NCBI GenBank assembly: GCA_026260175.1
Contig: JAKCWW010007485.1
Location: forward strand, 4,216-28,348
DNA from: Reticulitermes lucifugus
Lineage: Eukaryota > Arthropoda > Insecta > Blattodea > Rhinotermitidae
DNA: 24,133 nt
Direction of reading: 5' to 3'
Position numbers and translations under genes: made by a program. The stretch's first letter is position 1, and each line of letters starts with the position of its first letter. Shown here piece by piece: positions 11,234 to 21,250 of this stretch. Below the pieces are notes generated by a model, which did no database searches, was not told the DNA's origin, and saw only the letters and a list, made by a program, of their open reading frames with translations.

Positions 11234-12818
11234 TTTTCATCTGACGGATTGCGGGCTCCCTTGAGACATGTGCGGTTGTGGAAGGATCTCGATATTGAAC
11301 AAAAAGCGATTCTGTGAAAAGTGTTTTTTTTATTATATTTGTTTGGAATATTTGAAATCGCAAGAGAGCAATTGCTTTGCGCAGTAAAGGTGCAGGAATT
11401 GTAAATCTAGAGTTATTACTTGGTTCTATATATGCTGCCTGTTTTTCCGTACCACGTCGTTCGTTGTTCTTCGGAAAATTATTTCATCCGAACAACGTGT
11501 TAGGTAATTTTAATTGTGTATTAAATATTGCGCTTTTATTTCAAGTTAAATGATTTTAATATTAGGATTACGTGCATGTGTACCTGGGAAAAAATAAATT
11601 TTACTACATCATCAATATTTGTGGATTTCTGGGCTTTGGTTTCCATTTACATTCAGAAAGAAACAAAACGTTTTGAAAATTAAATCAGTGCTCTCTTAGC
11701 ATAAGAAAGTGGGGGATCACTTACTTCTTTCTGCTAGACTAAATTAAATCTGAATGTACTGCAGTAGGTACTTTTAACGATGAAGTATGGAAATACTCTG
11801 CCACATTTCAGGAGACTTGAAAGCTCATGTCTTACTAATAATCTTACAATTTTTGTCTATATAAATGGAGTTACACAAAATTGTCCTTAAACGAAATATA
11901 ATGAAATAAACACCTGCCGTTTCTGTATGAAATTAAAAGAAGTATTTCATATATTTGCGCAATGCCGCACGGAACATATAGCAGATACACAGGAGAGGAG
12001 AGAAGCGTACAGAATTTTGATGGGGGAAACCCAAAGAGAGATAGCACTTGGAAGATATAGGCATACATTTTATATTAATAGTAACATGGATTTAAGGAGA
12101 ATGTAGAATTGTAAAACATGAGGGGTGGACGGGATTCAAGTGGTTCAGAATCGGGAGAAGTAATTGGCTTTTGTGGAAACGTTAATGAAATTTCGAATTC
12201 CATAAGAAGTGGGTAATTTCTTGACCAGTCAGGAATTATTATCTTCTCTAAGAGGACAGTGCTTCAGGCAGATGTGAAATACACAAGTATGATAAATTTA
12301 CAAGACACGTTTGAAATCGATGTATTCTGCGTGCGATGATTAGGCTACCGTCTGTACCAAGCGAGAATCTAAACCCAATTTCCGGGGATAGAAGATTTTT
12401 CTGTTCACCGCCGCAAGCAGACCGAATACAGGCTCATCTATATGCGTATTATTTCTGCTTCGATAAAACGATAGAGCCTTGAAGCTATTCACTCATCTAG
12501 CGCACAGATTAAGAATACGTGGACGTACATATGCCCTCATTTAGAGGTGGTTAATTAAGTATCCGAAAATTTTACTTTTTAAACTTAAAACATACTAATT
12601 GTATCCAAGTTTGAGTATATTTAAATACACACTAATTAATTCACTAATAAATTAATGTTGAAACCAACTCTTATACCTAGACTCTTAAACTGTCACAGTA
12701 AAATCTGCGAAAAGGCACGTACAAAGTAATGGATTACGGGTCAAATATTTCTGAAAAACTGATTGACAAATGATGCGGTGACAAGCAGAAAACAAAATCC
12801 GCATTTCTTTGTGTTTCG
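11234..12818. other. Non-coding stretch
   Basis: No gene is supported. A short imperfect hairpin lies near 11471-11505 (GTTGTTC...GGA against TCCGAACAAC). The 65-codon minus-strand frame at 11871-12068 is unrecognised. Confidence 0.6.
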
Positions 12819-13271
12819 TTGAGATTCTCAGTTCATATCGGCGCACAAGATTATTTTCAGTTCTGCTTTTTAGGTTTTTATGCTAACACCTGCACTCTAC
12901 TTGTAAGATGTGAGGAAAAATCTAATGCAAGAAAGAGCGTAATTACTGAGGCACGTTATGTTGATCTTAATTTGTTCTCATGTTGGTCGCCTCTTCCCAT
13001 GTGCCACACGCAATCGACTGTTGCAACTTCAGGAGCCGAGCTGGAAATTTGTTTACAGCCGAAAATCTATAGACGTCACTTGTGGAGAGATAATCACAAT
13101 TTTGGTACCTTGACTTGGCCTAATATTTCTATTTTTACACCTGTGAAAATTCTTGTTACTGACTTCTCTGTTACAAAGAATATTACCCACCACATAGCAG
13201 GAAGAAATCAAGATATTCATATGATTGATTATTTGGTTGATGACTTTGAGCACTTTATAATTTTTAAATAG
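12819..13271 (+). other. 150-codon open frame, unrecognised
   Basis: This is the second longest frame in the window and starts with an ATG-initiated codon series at 12819. I recognise no domain, signal peptide or catalytic motif. The composition is mixed, with scattered Cys and His but no regular spacing. A frame of this size is slightly longer than I would expect by chance in AT-rich DNA, so it may be a decayed coding remnant. The antisense frame at 13053-13337 overlaps it. No flanking splice sites stand out. It is not called a gene. Confidence 0.15.
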
Positions 13272-13285
13272 CACATTTTTAAACC

Positions 13286-13301
13286 ATAATAATAATAATA
13301 A
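13286..13301. repeat. (ATA)n microsatellite
   Basis: About five tandem ATA units occur directly after the stop of the preceding open frame. It is a short simple repeat of a kind common in AT-rich genomes. Confidence 0.8.
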
Positions 13302-13424
13302 GAGGATAATGGCAATTGAATTCATAAATGTTGACAAAACATTTCTTCTCCTGTTTTAAGACATTAGCCAAGAATTTGGTAAAGCTAGTAGAGAAGGACA
13401 AAAGATAGAATTACATTAGTCAGA

Positions 13425-13500
13425 ATAGATTCTCGGTTTTGAGATTCGAACCTGGGGCATTTGAACAGAAGTACTAAGCACTAAACCTCAGTAAACTACT
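13425..13500 (-). repeat. tRNA-like SINE fragment with B-box
   Basis: On the minus strand GGTTCGAATCTCA lies at 13440-13452, a near match to the RNA polymerase III B-box GGTTCGANTCC. It is preceded by a tRNA-like stretch in which GTTTAGTGCTTAGTAC occupies the place of the A-box. Spacing between the two boxes is in the tRNA range. Several stem positions do not pair, so a working tRNA is unlikely. A degenerate tRNA-derived SINE head or tRNA pseudogene fits best. Confidence 0.45.
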
Positions 13501-13790
13501 AGGAACTACTTATTTATATATAGCCCATCAATATTTATATTAACCCCAACAACTATATAAACACAGAATAATAACGCAGGCTCAAATAAATTATATACAT
13601 ACATATATTATTTACTCTTATTTACTCCTAATTTATGATATAACGACCTAGTATATTAGCATTGAGTAGTAAAGTGATAAAGATACTGAGTTAGAAGGAG
13701 TGAGAAAGGAAGCTGATTTGACATAATTTATCTTACTATCCCGAAATTTTCTCGGTGCTATTGAGAGAAAGACTGAAAATGTTAATCGGG

Positions 13791-14264
13791 CTATGGTGGC
13801 ATGGTTGTTATTCGAACCAACGCTTTCAGAATATAATTCAGAAGCGTTGTCGCTGAAGCCAACCTGTTCGGTCCTGTGAATGAGTGTTTCTTGTGTATTT
13901 GTGTTAAAACAAAACACATTGAGCTCAGCTGCGGGGTTTCTACTGGTTTCGCTTGAGGGTTGTGTCCCAGGTAACACTGAGTTTCCACTCTGTAGTTGTC
14001 ACGGTTTTTGTCAGACCTGACGGATTTAGAACAGTTCATTTCAAATGATCGGGAACAATTTCTCTGCCATTCGATGAGTCTGTTCAGTTGCAGATGCACT
14101 TGTTTCACTAAACATTTAAAATTTAAATGTCCTCGCTGCACCTGCAAGCTGCACACGCATTTTTCAACCAACTCCATCGAGCCATGTTCTTCACGAGGAT
14201 CTAATGATCGCTCAGATAGTAAAGGTATTCCTCTCATTTTATGAAAGCACGTGTATCCAAGCAA
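13791..14264 (-). other. 157-codon open frame, unrecognised; possible repeat-derived coding remnant
   Basis: This is the longest frame in the window. It lies in a locally GC-richer block (about 13780-14260), and two other frames overlap it (13648-13977 in another minus frame, 13996-14244 on the plus strand). I recognise no domain. The C-terminal half (for example YLGHNPQAKPVETPQLSS) is not low complexity and gives me an impression of a dispersed-repeat translation, but that is only an impression. With several frames open in the same block, lowered stop density from base composition is an adequate explanation. Confidence 0.2.
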
Positions 14265-15948
14265 TTTATATTTTCTCTTTTTCCATCATCACAAATTGGC
14301 AATGCACATAGTACTTCATTTCAGTGAGTTTCCTAGCAACTAATTTACTTTTCCCCTTCACTGCAGAATACAGCCTTTAATGCCTCTTCGGGCCTTATAT
14401 GCCAATCCATACTTTCCTAATTAGTCCCCGACACTTCTGTTCCTTAACTTCACACTTCATAGCAGGTTTGGGAAATAAATAATGTTTTATGTACTGAAGT
14501 AACTGCAGTCCATGTACCTGAATTCCTTTATTTATTGAGTATATCTCTAGACCACAAACCGTCTAGGGGATGGTTATCGCAAATTCGTGCTTCTCCAAGC
14601 TGGGGGTTTGCGATTGAGCAGTTACCACTTACGTAAAATATTTTCGACTCTGAAGTTCCGTAAGGTGGGATATTAATCTGACACAAATATTGCACAGTGC
14701 CCTCATTTTATGGTTTGATTATACAGAGAAAATCTTGAGGAAAATAGCTCTGTTTCCATTCATCAGGTATAAGTAAAAACCTCCTTCGATGGGCACATTA
14801 GATGGAGACATCTTCTATTTAAGGACCTGATGTTTAGCTCCTGCTAAGGACACAACCTGGGAGAATTGGTGGTGAAAAAATATACCACACAGAGAAATAA
14901 GACGTTTCTCGGCGCACATATCTGTCCGTTCAGGACAGGAATTAGTTTCCACTTTATTTGAATAAGAAAAATAAATTCTTTCACTCGTTATGTGATGTGA
15001 ATTCTCAGGGTGACAAATGACGACGTGACTCTCTGGTTTGTGACGTCGTGTAGTTTGGTTTATGGACACTCTTGGATAAGAAGAACTTTCTGTCTTCAAC
15101 TTGGCACTGGAAAATTACCCTTAATATTGGAAGCAACATTTCGTCAAAATGTGAATTTCCAACTACTGAACCACAGAAACCCACATCGCACAACATCGTA
15201 AATATTTTCATTTCTACCCATGTACTTCAAACGAAAGTTTAGCCCTCCCTGCCTACATATTTTTCTACTTCCATCATTATTTGTAAGGGACAATTTTGAG
15301 AATGCAGTGTGTGTATGACACACGTACATTAGGCCCATACTTATTGTGTGGAAGCATAATTAGTAAATGACTGTTATAATTGTGCAGGAATATGAGCGGA
15401 CTGTGTTCGGATGAATGTCTTGCTGTAACTACACCATTTTCCCATCAGAATATAATATGATGAACACGTCGAGAGGAGCAACCAGTAATGTTACGAACGA
15501 TAGTTAACAGTGTAAGAAAATTGCGTTATAATGGCATTTGTCCATCAGAAAATCTAGACGTCAGCAGTGACAGTAGTGCCATAAATCGAAGCCTTCATGT
15601 ATATGAAGTGTAGTGATGAAGACATTCGGACACATTACACGGCTCATAAACTGACTGCTTGAAACACGGATGAAAATTTGGAAAATTAGATGGAAAAGAA
15701 AAACAGTTGCAGTTTTCGCTTCTTCATGCAATATTTTGTAACGAAACGGTATTCGAAATTTTGGTACATGCAACATGAATGTTATATTTGAGTAATGGAA
15801 AATAAATTTATTCGCCGAGAAGGATTGAGTTCTACGCCCATATAGTTGACAAATATAAGAAATCACCAGAGACAACTTTTGAACCTGCAGAGCAATAAAT
15901 TTTCTCCTCAACTCCCTCCTGTAATAAGTGTAGCGTCTCTCACAACAT
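14265..15948. other. Non-coding stretch with unrecognised short frames
   Basis: A strong acceptor-like site (ACTTTTCCCCTTCACTGCAG) ends at 14366, but no donor follows in a usable frame, so no exon is called. Several 63-94 codon frames between 14815 and 15338 overlap on both strands and show no domain. The 145-codon minus frame 15561-15998 draws its N-terminal end from the polypyrimidine tract (Lys/Arg-rich on that strand) and is treated as spurious. Confidence 0.5.
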
Positions 15949-16068
15949 CCTCTGCGCCTTTTCTTCTTTTTTAATTTCCTTCTTCTTATTTTTCTCATTC
16001 ACATCCCCAACTGCTCTTCTTTCTCCTTCTCCTCCTACTCCCCCTCCTTTTCTTTCCCCCTCATTCTC
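15949..16068 (+). repeat. Polypyrimidine tract (about 120 bp)
   Basis: The plus strand is almost entirely C and T for about 120 bases with few interruptions. It merges into the (TCA)n repeat that follows. On the minus strand it yields Lys/Glu/Arg-rich spurious frames. Such tracts can adopt triplex (H-DNA) structures and are frequent sites of slippage; whether that matters here is inference. Confidence 0.8.
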
Positions 16069-16071
16069 AAT

Positions 16072-16160
16072 CACCATTATCATTATCATCATCATCATCA
16101 TTATCGTCGTCATCATCCTCATCATAATCCTCCTCATGAACATAATCATCATTATCTCCT
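16072..16160 (+). repeat. Imperfect (TCA)n / (TCG, TCC) microsatellite
   Basis: Trinucleotide units of TCA with TCG, TCC and TTA variants run for about 90 bases next to the polypyrimidine tract. The methionine-rich minus-strand frame at 15940-16152 is a direct product of the repeat (ATG/ATT/ATC codons) and is not a gene. Confidence 0.85.
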
Positions 16161-16420
16161 TCTTCTTTTGTCAAACTTGAAAGTGTTAAGTTATGTATCT
16201 CTCGTTAGAATGATTCGTTTCAGGTAAACTTATAACAGTAATTATACGAAATAACACATGCTAAACGTAATGATAGTATTTACGCCTTACATGCGGTATT
16301 TAAACTGCATCGTTTCGATCTGCAGGCAACACGTTTGTATCAAAGTCTGTGGCCTGTCCATGAATGGCGAAGAGCTCTTCTGCGTCGTTATACTGTCGCA
16401 ATGTTGCCAATTATTCTTGT

Positions 16421-16466
16421 AGGCTATATATACACATACACACAGATACATATATATATATAGGCC
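16421..16466. repeat. AT/AC dinucleotide palindromic stretch
   Basis: TAGGCTATATATA and TATATATAGGCCTA flank a CACACAGA core, giving an imperfect foldback of simple repeats. It is best read as microsatellite sequence. Confidence 0.5.
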
Positions 16467-16744
16467 TACTCACGACAGGTGGTAATGATTGCTGAAAATA
16501 ATTTGCTTTTTTTGGAGTATTCGACAGGTACGTACAAGTACGTTTCGGTATGCTCTGTAGCACTGAAATTTGAGAAAAATAGTTATCTCTAGATGGCAGC
16601 ACCCTTTACTTTTACCAAACTCCCTTTTTAAGAGCTTTTCAAAACGTTGGCGGTAATTTTCAGTGAAAATGTGATTGCATACTCTTCCTAAATTCGAGAT
16701 ATGAATTTCTCACGACGGTGTTGCCGAAGATTCAAGCCTTTTTT

Positions 16745-16808
16745 GTCTGTTATTCTCTGTCGTTAGGTAAGTAGCTGTCGACGTTTCGAAGGCAATATTA
16801 TCCATCAA
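16745..16808 (-). mobile_element. Fragment related to the GAAAC-block repeat family
   Basis: On the minus strand GATGGATAATATTGCC is followed by TTCGAAACGTCGACAGC, the same order of blocks as in the half copy at 5528-5605 and in the arms of the palindromic elements. An AG|GTAAGT donor-like site occurs on the plus strand at 16765-16772 inside it and is likely part of the repeat, not of a gene. Confidence 0.4.
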
Positions 16809-17094
16809 AATGTAGGGGTATATCTACATAAAAAAGCGTACCATCCCTGAATAATCGAATCTTATATATCAGTGTTTATAACGTGCGAGAATAGGTAAAT
16901 GTAAATTTATCTGCGGAAATTGTAGCGAAAGAACTGAACTGTCAAGTATTTTCTTTGGAAATTTAAAGGGACTTTATTAGTTACTACAATAAAACACCAT
17001 GTGCCGATTAAGCTAATCTCTCTATATTATGTCTCGGGAGAAATATCCTATGTGGAGGTGGTTATTAAAGTGTTCATATTCTTCTCTTATGCAG

Positions 17095-17252
17095 CTAACA
17101 CTTAAAAAGAAACAGCACAATTCAAATCAGCTATACTTTTACTGCACAGTCTGTATCATAAACGAGGCTAGAGTAACACCTCTGTTCAGACACGGGGGCA
17201 GTCATGCCTCTGTCATCGCTGTAATTTCTTACGTACGAATTGAATGGTTAAG
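17095..17252 (+). other. Candidate internal exon, 158 nt
   Basis: A good acceptor (GTTCATATTCTTCTCTTATGCAG, written across 17072-17094) opens a segment that stays in frame for 52 codons and ends at TTAAG|GTGAGG, a near-consensus donor. The in-frame stop TGA falls inside the donor itself, as is often seen at real exon ends. The translation, for example CTVCIINEARVTPLFRHGG, has no domain I recognise. The following 150 bp are GC-richer and contain two small hairpins, so a mobile-element origin is also possible. No partner exon is identified. Confidence 0.25.
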
Positions 17253-17410
17253 GTGAGGGTCGGATACCTGATATACAGGTATTGCGAAAGCAACCCCTAC
17301 CTGTCCAGGACACGTTTCCTGAGAACCTCGACCTCTGAACCCAGCCGGTTCAGTCCTATAGCAATTTACCGCTGTGAACGTGCAGTAGGGACTGCGGCTC
17401 ATCTTGTCTG
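17253..17410. repeat. GC-richer block with two hairpins
   Basis: ATACCTG (17264-17270) pairs with CAGGTAT (17276-17282), and CAGTCC-TA near 17351 pairs with TAGGGACTG ending at 17394 with one bulge. The block is richer in G and C than the surrounding DNA. It may be a fragment of a dispersed repeat; I cannot name the family. Confidence 0.3.
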
Positions 17411-17924
17411 ACTTCAACAATCGCATTTTTTCTAATCAGCAAACCTGAAGTTGATGGTGTTAATTTAAATACTTTGAATGATTAAAAACACTATAATTGC
17501 TCTCTTCCCGTATGTGGCGCTATGCAGTCTGGTTGATATGAAAAGTAGCTTGTTCATCTGATAACTCAGCGTCACATCTCAAACAAAATAAGTCACTGCC
17601 TTAAGAAACAGGAGTTTCAATTAACCTTTATACCCCAGTGGTTACTTTATGTACCACCATATTTAACATTCACATTTCTACCTTCTGCCGACCGAACGCA
17701 TTTATGTGTTTTATATACATCTCACAACACACAGATCATTTCAATAAACAATATTATCTTATTGGTTTTTATGACAGAAATGTTATGTGATTACTGTCCG
17801 GTACGACCTGAATCTTTAAATAGAATCCAGGGTAATCTCATCTTTAAAGGTTTAAGTTTCTTTAAATAGTTTCAAAACACAAAATTCCGTATTTAACACT
17901 TCTAATATTAAGCAAGGTTTATCT

Positions 17925-17959
17925 TACGCCAATTACATGACGCTAACGTGATTGGCGTA
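17925..17959. repeat. 12-bp inverted repeat
   Basis: TACGCCAATTAC (17925-17936) pairs with GTGATTGGCGTA (17948-17959) with one mismatch, leaving an 11-nt loop. No function is evident. It may be a minimal foldback or the ends of a deleted element. Confidence 0.5.
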
Positions 17960-18106
17960 TAAAGAATTTATTGTATTTATGCTTCATCGATTCATATGGC
18001 CACGAATAAAATCATGTCCCAGAAAGTATTTAATGGGAATTATGTTTTTTTAATTACAATATAGATTATTTAACATAATGCGACTTTCTTCTGAGTGAGT
18101 ACTTAC

Positions 18107-18231
18107 GCCAAAGAGTCGGATGTTTCTCTTATCAAGTCGGGCCGACTCATAACAAAACCTTCCCTTTACGGTTGCGCTGTCCAAAAACTTCACTCCAAAC
18201 TTACGTATGTTGAAGTTTTCAATGTGCAGCG
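18107..18231 (-). other. Possible exon ending at a GTAAGT donor
   Basis: On the minus strand one frame is open for about 42 codons and ends at GGC|GTAAGT (donor at 18101-18106). The reading includes HIENFNIRKFGVKFLDS and then YESARLDKRNIRLFG, which look like ordinary globular protein rather than low complexity, but I do not recognise them. There is no ATG, so the segment would have to be an internal exon. The proposed acceptor (AAAG at 18232) lacks a pyrimidine tract, which weakens the call. Confidence 0.2.
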
Positions 18232-18315
18232 CTTTACTTTCTTATCGTTAACGAGTCTCCAGTAGGTACATGAATAAGATATGAGTTTGAATTCAATATC
18301 TTGTACTAAAGGTGT

Positions 18316-18655
18316 TTAGTCTCCTTTAAATAATTGGGAAGAAAACATAGGAGAAAAATAAAAACGGAGAGCAGGGCAAAATTGAAACGAAAGATGAATG
18401 AATGCAGTGGCCCACTGTGAAGATACCAACGAAATCGAAAGGCGTATTATGAAGTTTATGCCTCCAAAAATTTCAGTAACGCTAAAACTAAAAGAAATAA
18501 ACGCATTTTGGTGTCCTGATATATGTAACATTTGTCTATACGCGCACATTTCTCTTGTCCAACAGGTTAGGGATGGCGAAAAAGTTGGCACCTGCGCCAA
18601 ACACCGAAGTATCCGCTTAAACAGTGATTCGCCTACATATTTTTCTATAGTTTAA
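18316..18655. other. Overlapping antisense frames, unrecognised
   Basis: A 94-codon minus frame (18316-18600) and an 85-codon plus frame (18398-18655) overlap through most of their length. Neither shows a domain, and I see no reason to prefer one. Both are probably chance frames. Confidence 0.3.
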
Positions 18656-19110
18656 CATCTGAAAGAACTTCACAAGTCTACAATTCACAAGAGAATTATT
18701 TTCAAGAGGCACGTTCCTCTTGTTTCTATGTTTACCGGCTCCGATTACGGTTACCCAGAGAAAGACAGCCGAAAAAGAAATAACGTCTTATTAACTTGTC
18801 GATTATATTAAACTCATAATACATAAAGGCATATACAGGATCCGCATCACACACGAAGTGAGTGCAGTTTATGTAGCTTTCAAAGGCACATAAAGACCAA
18901 GAACTGACCTAGGGGTCTAATAAAAATGTAGCAACAGATATTTCTTTAAGCTGAATGGAGCAAGAAGTTCGCCTAGCACCATTTCGTACTGGCAAGCATA
19001 AACCTAGCATCATGTAGCGAAAACTAAAGCTATCTTTACAGTAGGGAAATGAGGTATCCTTTCCGGGAATAAAGCGGCCGAAGCATGAAACTAACCAGTT
19101 CTCCATATTT

Positions 19111-19476
19111 ACAGTCGATGTCCACGCGTGACTTTCACCTCCACGTCCACTACATGCCCTCGCAGCATAATGTTGAAGTATGGTGGGGGGGGGAGCAGGG
19201 TTGGGGATGATTTGGAAGCTTGTCATGTAAAAGTTGATATTCACACTCTGACTTCAGAAATAATTTTTCATTTTTTACTTACTTTCCTTACCCACAGTCG
19301 ATGTATAACCTACAACGCGTGCAGTTTTACTTCCTTGTCACCTACGTATTTATATCTTGATGTCAAAATACATGAGGTTGGGGGGGGGTGTGATTGTAGA
19401 AGCGTATCTTGTAAAAGGTGATGATTCGACATTTTTCTTCCTTTTTCATTTCCAATATTAGGACTATTGTATCAGT
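19111..19476 (+). repeat. Two-copy degenerate tandem repeat, about 183 bp unit, each with a G9 run
   Basis: Unit A begins at 19111 and unit B at 19294, both with ACAGTCGATGT followed within about 15 bases by ACGCGTG. Each then has a nine-G run (19185-19193 and 19380-19388) followed by a related block: TGAT, GGAAGC or AGAAGC, then TGTAAAAGTTGAT or TGTAAAAGGTGAT and a T-rich end. Order is conserved and spacing differs by about 12 bp, so the copies are old. The frames at 18909-19244 and 19128-19421 cross the repeat and are not supported as genes. Confidence 0.6.
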
Positions 19477-19930
19477 GAACATTTGTAACTTTGTTGCTAA
19501 CTCACACGCGTAACAGCCAATCAGACTTCAATAACACATTCGTTAGGTCTCTTTACAATTTTATATGTTCACACCAAGTACGTCATCCCGCGAGGCATTT
19601 CTCTTGAGGCCGACAGAATAGCTACTCGTTACTACTGAAAAGCTATCCCTGCAAATATCTCTCCTGCTATATCACGAATCTCTATATACGGCTTTTTACT
19701 TCTCTATATACGTGACTACGGGACGTCAACTCACACTATCAGAAGTGTAGAGTTCAAAATTTGTATAAGCCCATCTCTGCCACTGCATTGACATTGCACG
19801 TTAACACATCGATACAGAGAGTAAATTATTTTTATTTTATCATCTAAATAAAACTGTCTTTCTCAGAGTTTTATATATATTCATACAAGTTTATATATAT
19901 TAACATATACATAAGTTTTGTCTCATATTC

Positions 19931-20073
19931 AATGGCTACCAGGAGCTTTCCCTCCGGGGGTAAAGCAGCCTGGACCTGAGGCTGATCACTCGCTTCTATC
20001 TAGTACCAAGGTTAAGCATCAGTGGAGCTATAAATCCACGCCCTCTCTATGTGCTTATGGCACGTGCAGATAC
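19931..20073 (+). repeat. SINE-like dispersed repeat copy
   Basis: A GC-rich block of about 140 bp stands out sharply from the AT-rich flanks. It begins ATGGCTACCAGGAGC, continues TTTCCCTCCGGGGGTAAAGC, then has CTAGTACCAAGGTTAAGC, a short inverted pair (GTGGAG / CTATAAATCCAC) and GTGCTTATGGCACGTGC, and ends in an A/T-rich tail. From memory this wording recurs in insect repeats with a TTTACC-type tail; that is recollection, not a search result. The sharp borders and tail suggest a SINE. The 64-codon frame through it is incidental. Confidence 0.5.
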
Positions 20074-20929
20074 AAATTTATCTTTATTTTAAAGTTTTAT
20101 ATATATCTCTAAATCTTAATTTCTGTCATTATTTTGCCGTAATGTTTGTTAGCAGTAGTTACGAAAAGGACCAGAACATAGCATCATTGAAAGCTGTTTT
20201 AATAAATATTATATGCAGACTAATAGCAAGATGTTTAGTGCATAATATTCTATCAAGTTTAGTGAACTACTATGAATGTAGCTATCTCTATATTACCGGT
20301 TCACTTTCGTAAGGTTAGGTACATTAACAAAATTCATCTTCGTTGCAAATTCAAATATCCTCGTGCTAGTAATCGTAACGTTTTTGTTAAGTAATAAAAG
20401 CGTACATTTTAATGCCAACAGGGTGAAGATCTTTATTACCTACAAATAAACGTAAGCTGCATTATACTTTCTCATAAACACGAGGTATAATAATAATAAA
20501 TCAGTTCTCAAGTAACAAAAAGCACTTTGTGACTTCACTATGAAGACCACCTTAGGGAAATAATCACTGCTTATTTTGCAGATTGTATAAAATCCTTAGT
20601 TCCTTTATGTGAGGGAAATTAGACTTTATGGTGAGTGAAGCTTGCGTGTATATAAATCAGTTACGAAGGCTTAAACTAAGAACATCTACCAAATCTCTTC
20701 TACCTCCAATTTAAAAAATGTTGATAAGCTGACTCCCCAAACATTCATAGGATTAAAAACTGATTTTATCATCTACTTCTAGGATGTGTCTCTGTCTTTG
20801 GGAATAGAAAGGATGCTCATTAATATGCATGTCTTAAAGGATACTAATTATAAAACATTCACATTGTTGTTTTCCATTTTTAGGCGTTCGTAATATTCCG
20901 AAAAGCAAGTGTTATCTTCGTCACGTCTC

Positions 20930-21250
20930 TATGACTGCCTGTCTGTCTGTCTGTCTGCACGTCCGTCCGCATGGAACAACTCGGCTCCCACGGGACCAAT
21001 TTTCATAAAATTTGGTATTTGAGTATTTTTCGAAAATCTGTCGAGAACACTTAAGTTTCATTAAAATCTGACAAGAATGACGGGTACTTTACATGAAGAC
21101 CTGTGTACATTCCTGATCAAATATCGCTGAATTCGTCTCAGAATGAGAATTGTTTCAGACAAGAATTGTAGAGAAAATCAAATCACATATTATGTCCATT
21201 AACCTTTTTTCCACAAATCGCGCCGTTTATGAGCTAATGTGGAAAAATAT
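20930..21250 (+). repeat. (GTCT)n-headed dispersed repeat
   Basis: A run of GTCT units (20937-20957) passes through GTCCGTCC into CGGCTCCCACGGGACCAA, then TTTTCATAAAATTTGGTATTTG. This order (tetranucleotide run, then an aactcg...gaccnattttcatnaaatttggta phrase) is one I associate with dispersed repeats in insect genomes. Further down, TTTTTCCACA (21206-21215) pairs perfectly with TGTGGAAAAA (21238-21247). The 3' boundary is uncertain. No protein is encoded. Confidence 0.55.

Noticed and set aside
14347-14420. Strong splice-acceptor-like site at 14366
   Set aside because: No frame after it reaches a plausible donor; all frames stop within about 20 codons.
15561-15998. 145-codon minus-strand frame with a Lys/Arg-rich start
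   Set aside because: The basic N-terminal part is the polypyrimidine tract read on the other strand, and the rest has no recognisable domain.
15940-16152. Methionine-rich minus-strand frame
   Set aside because: It is a direct translation of the (TCA)n microsatellite.
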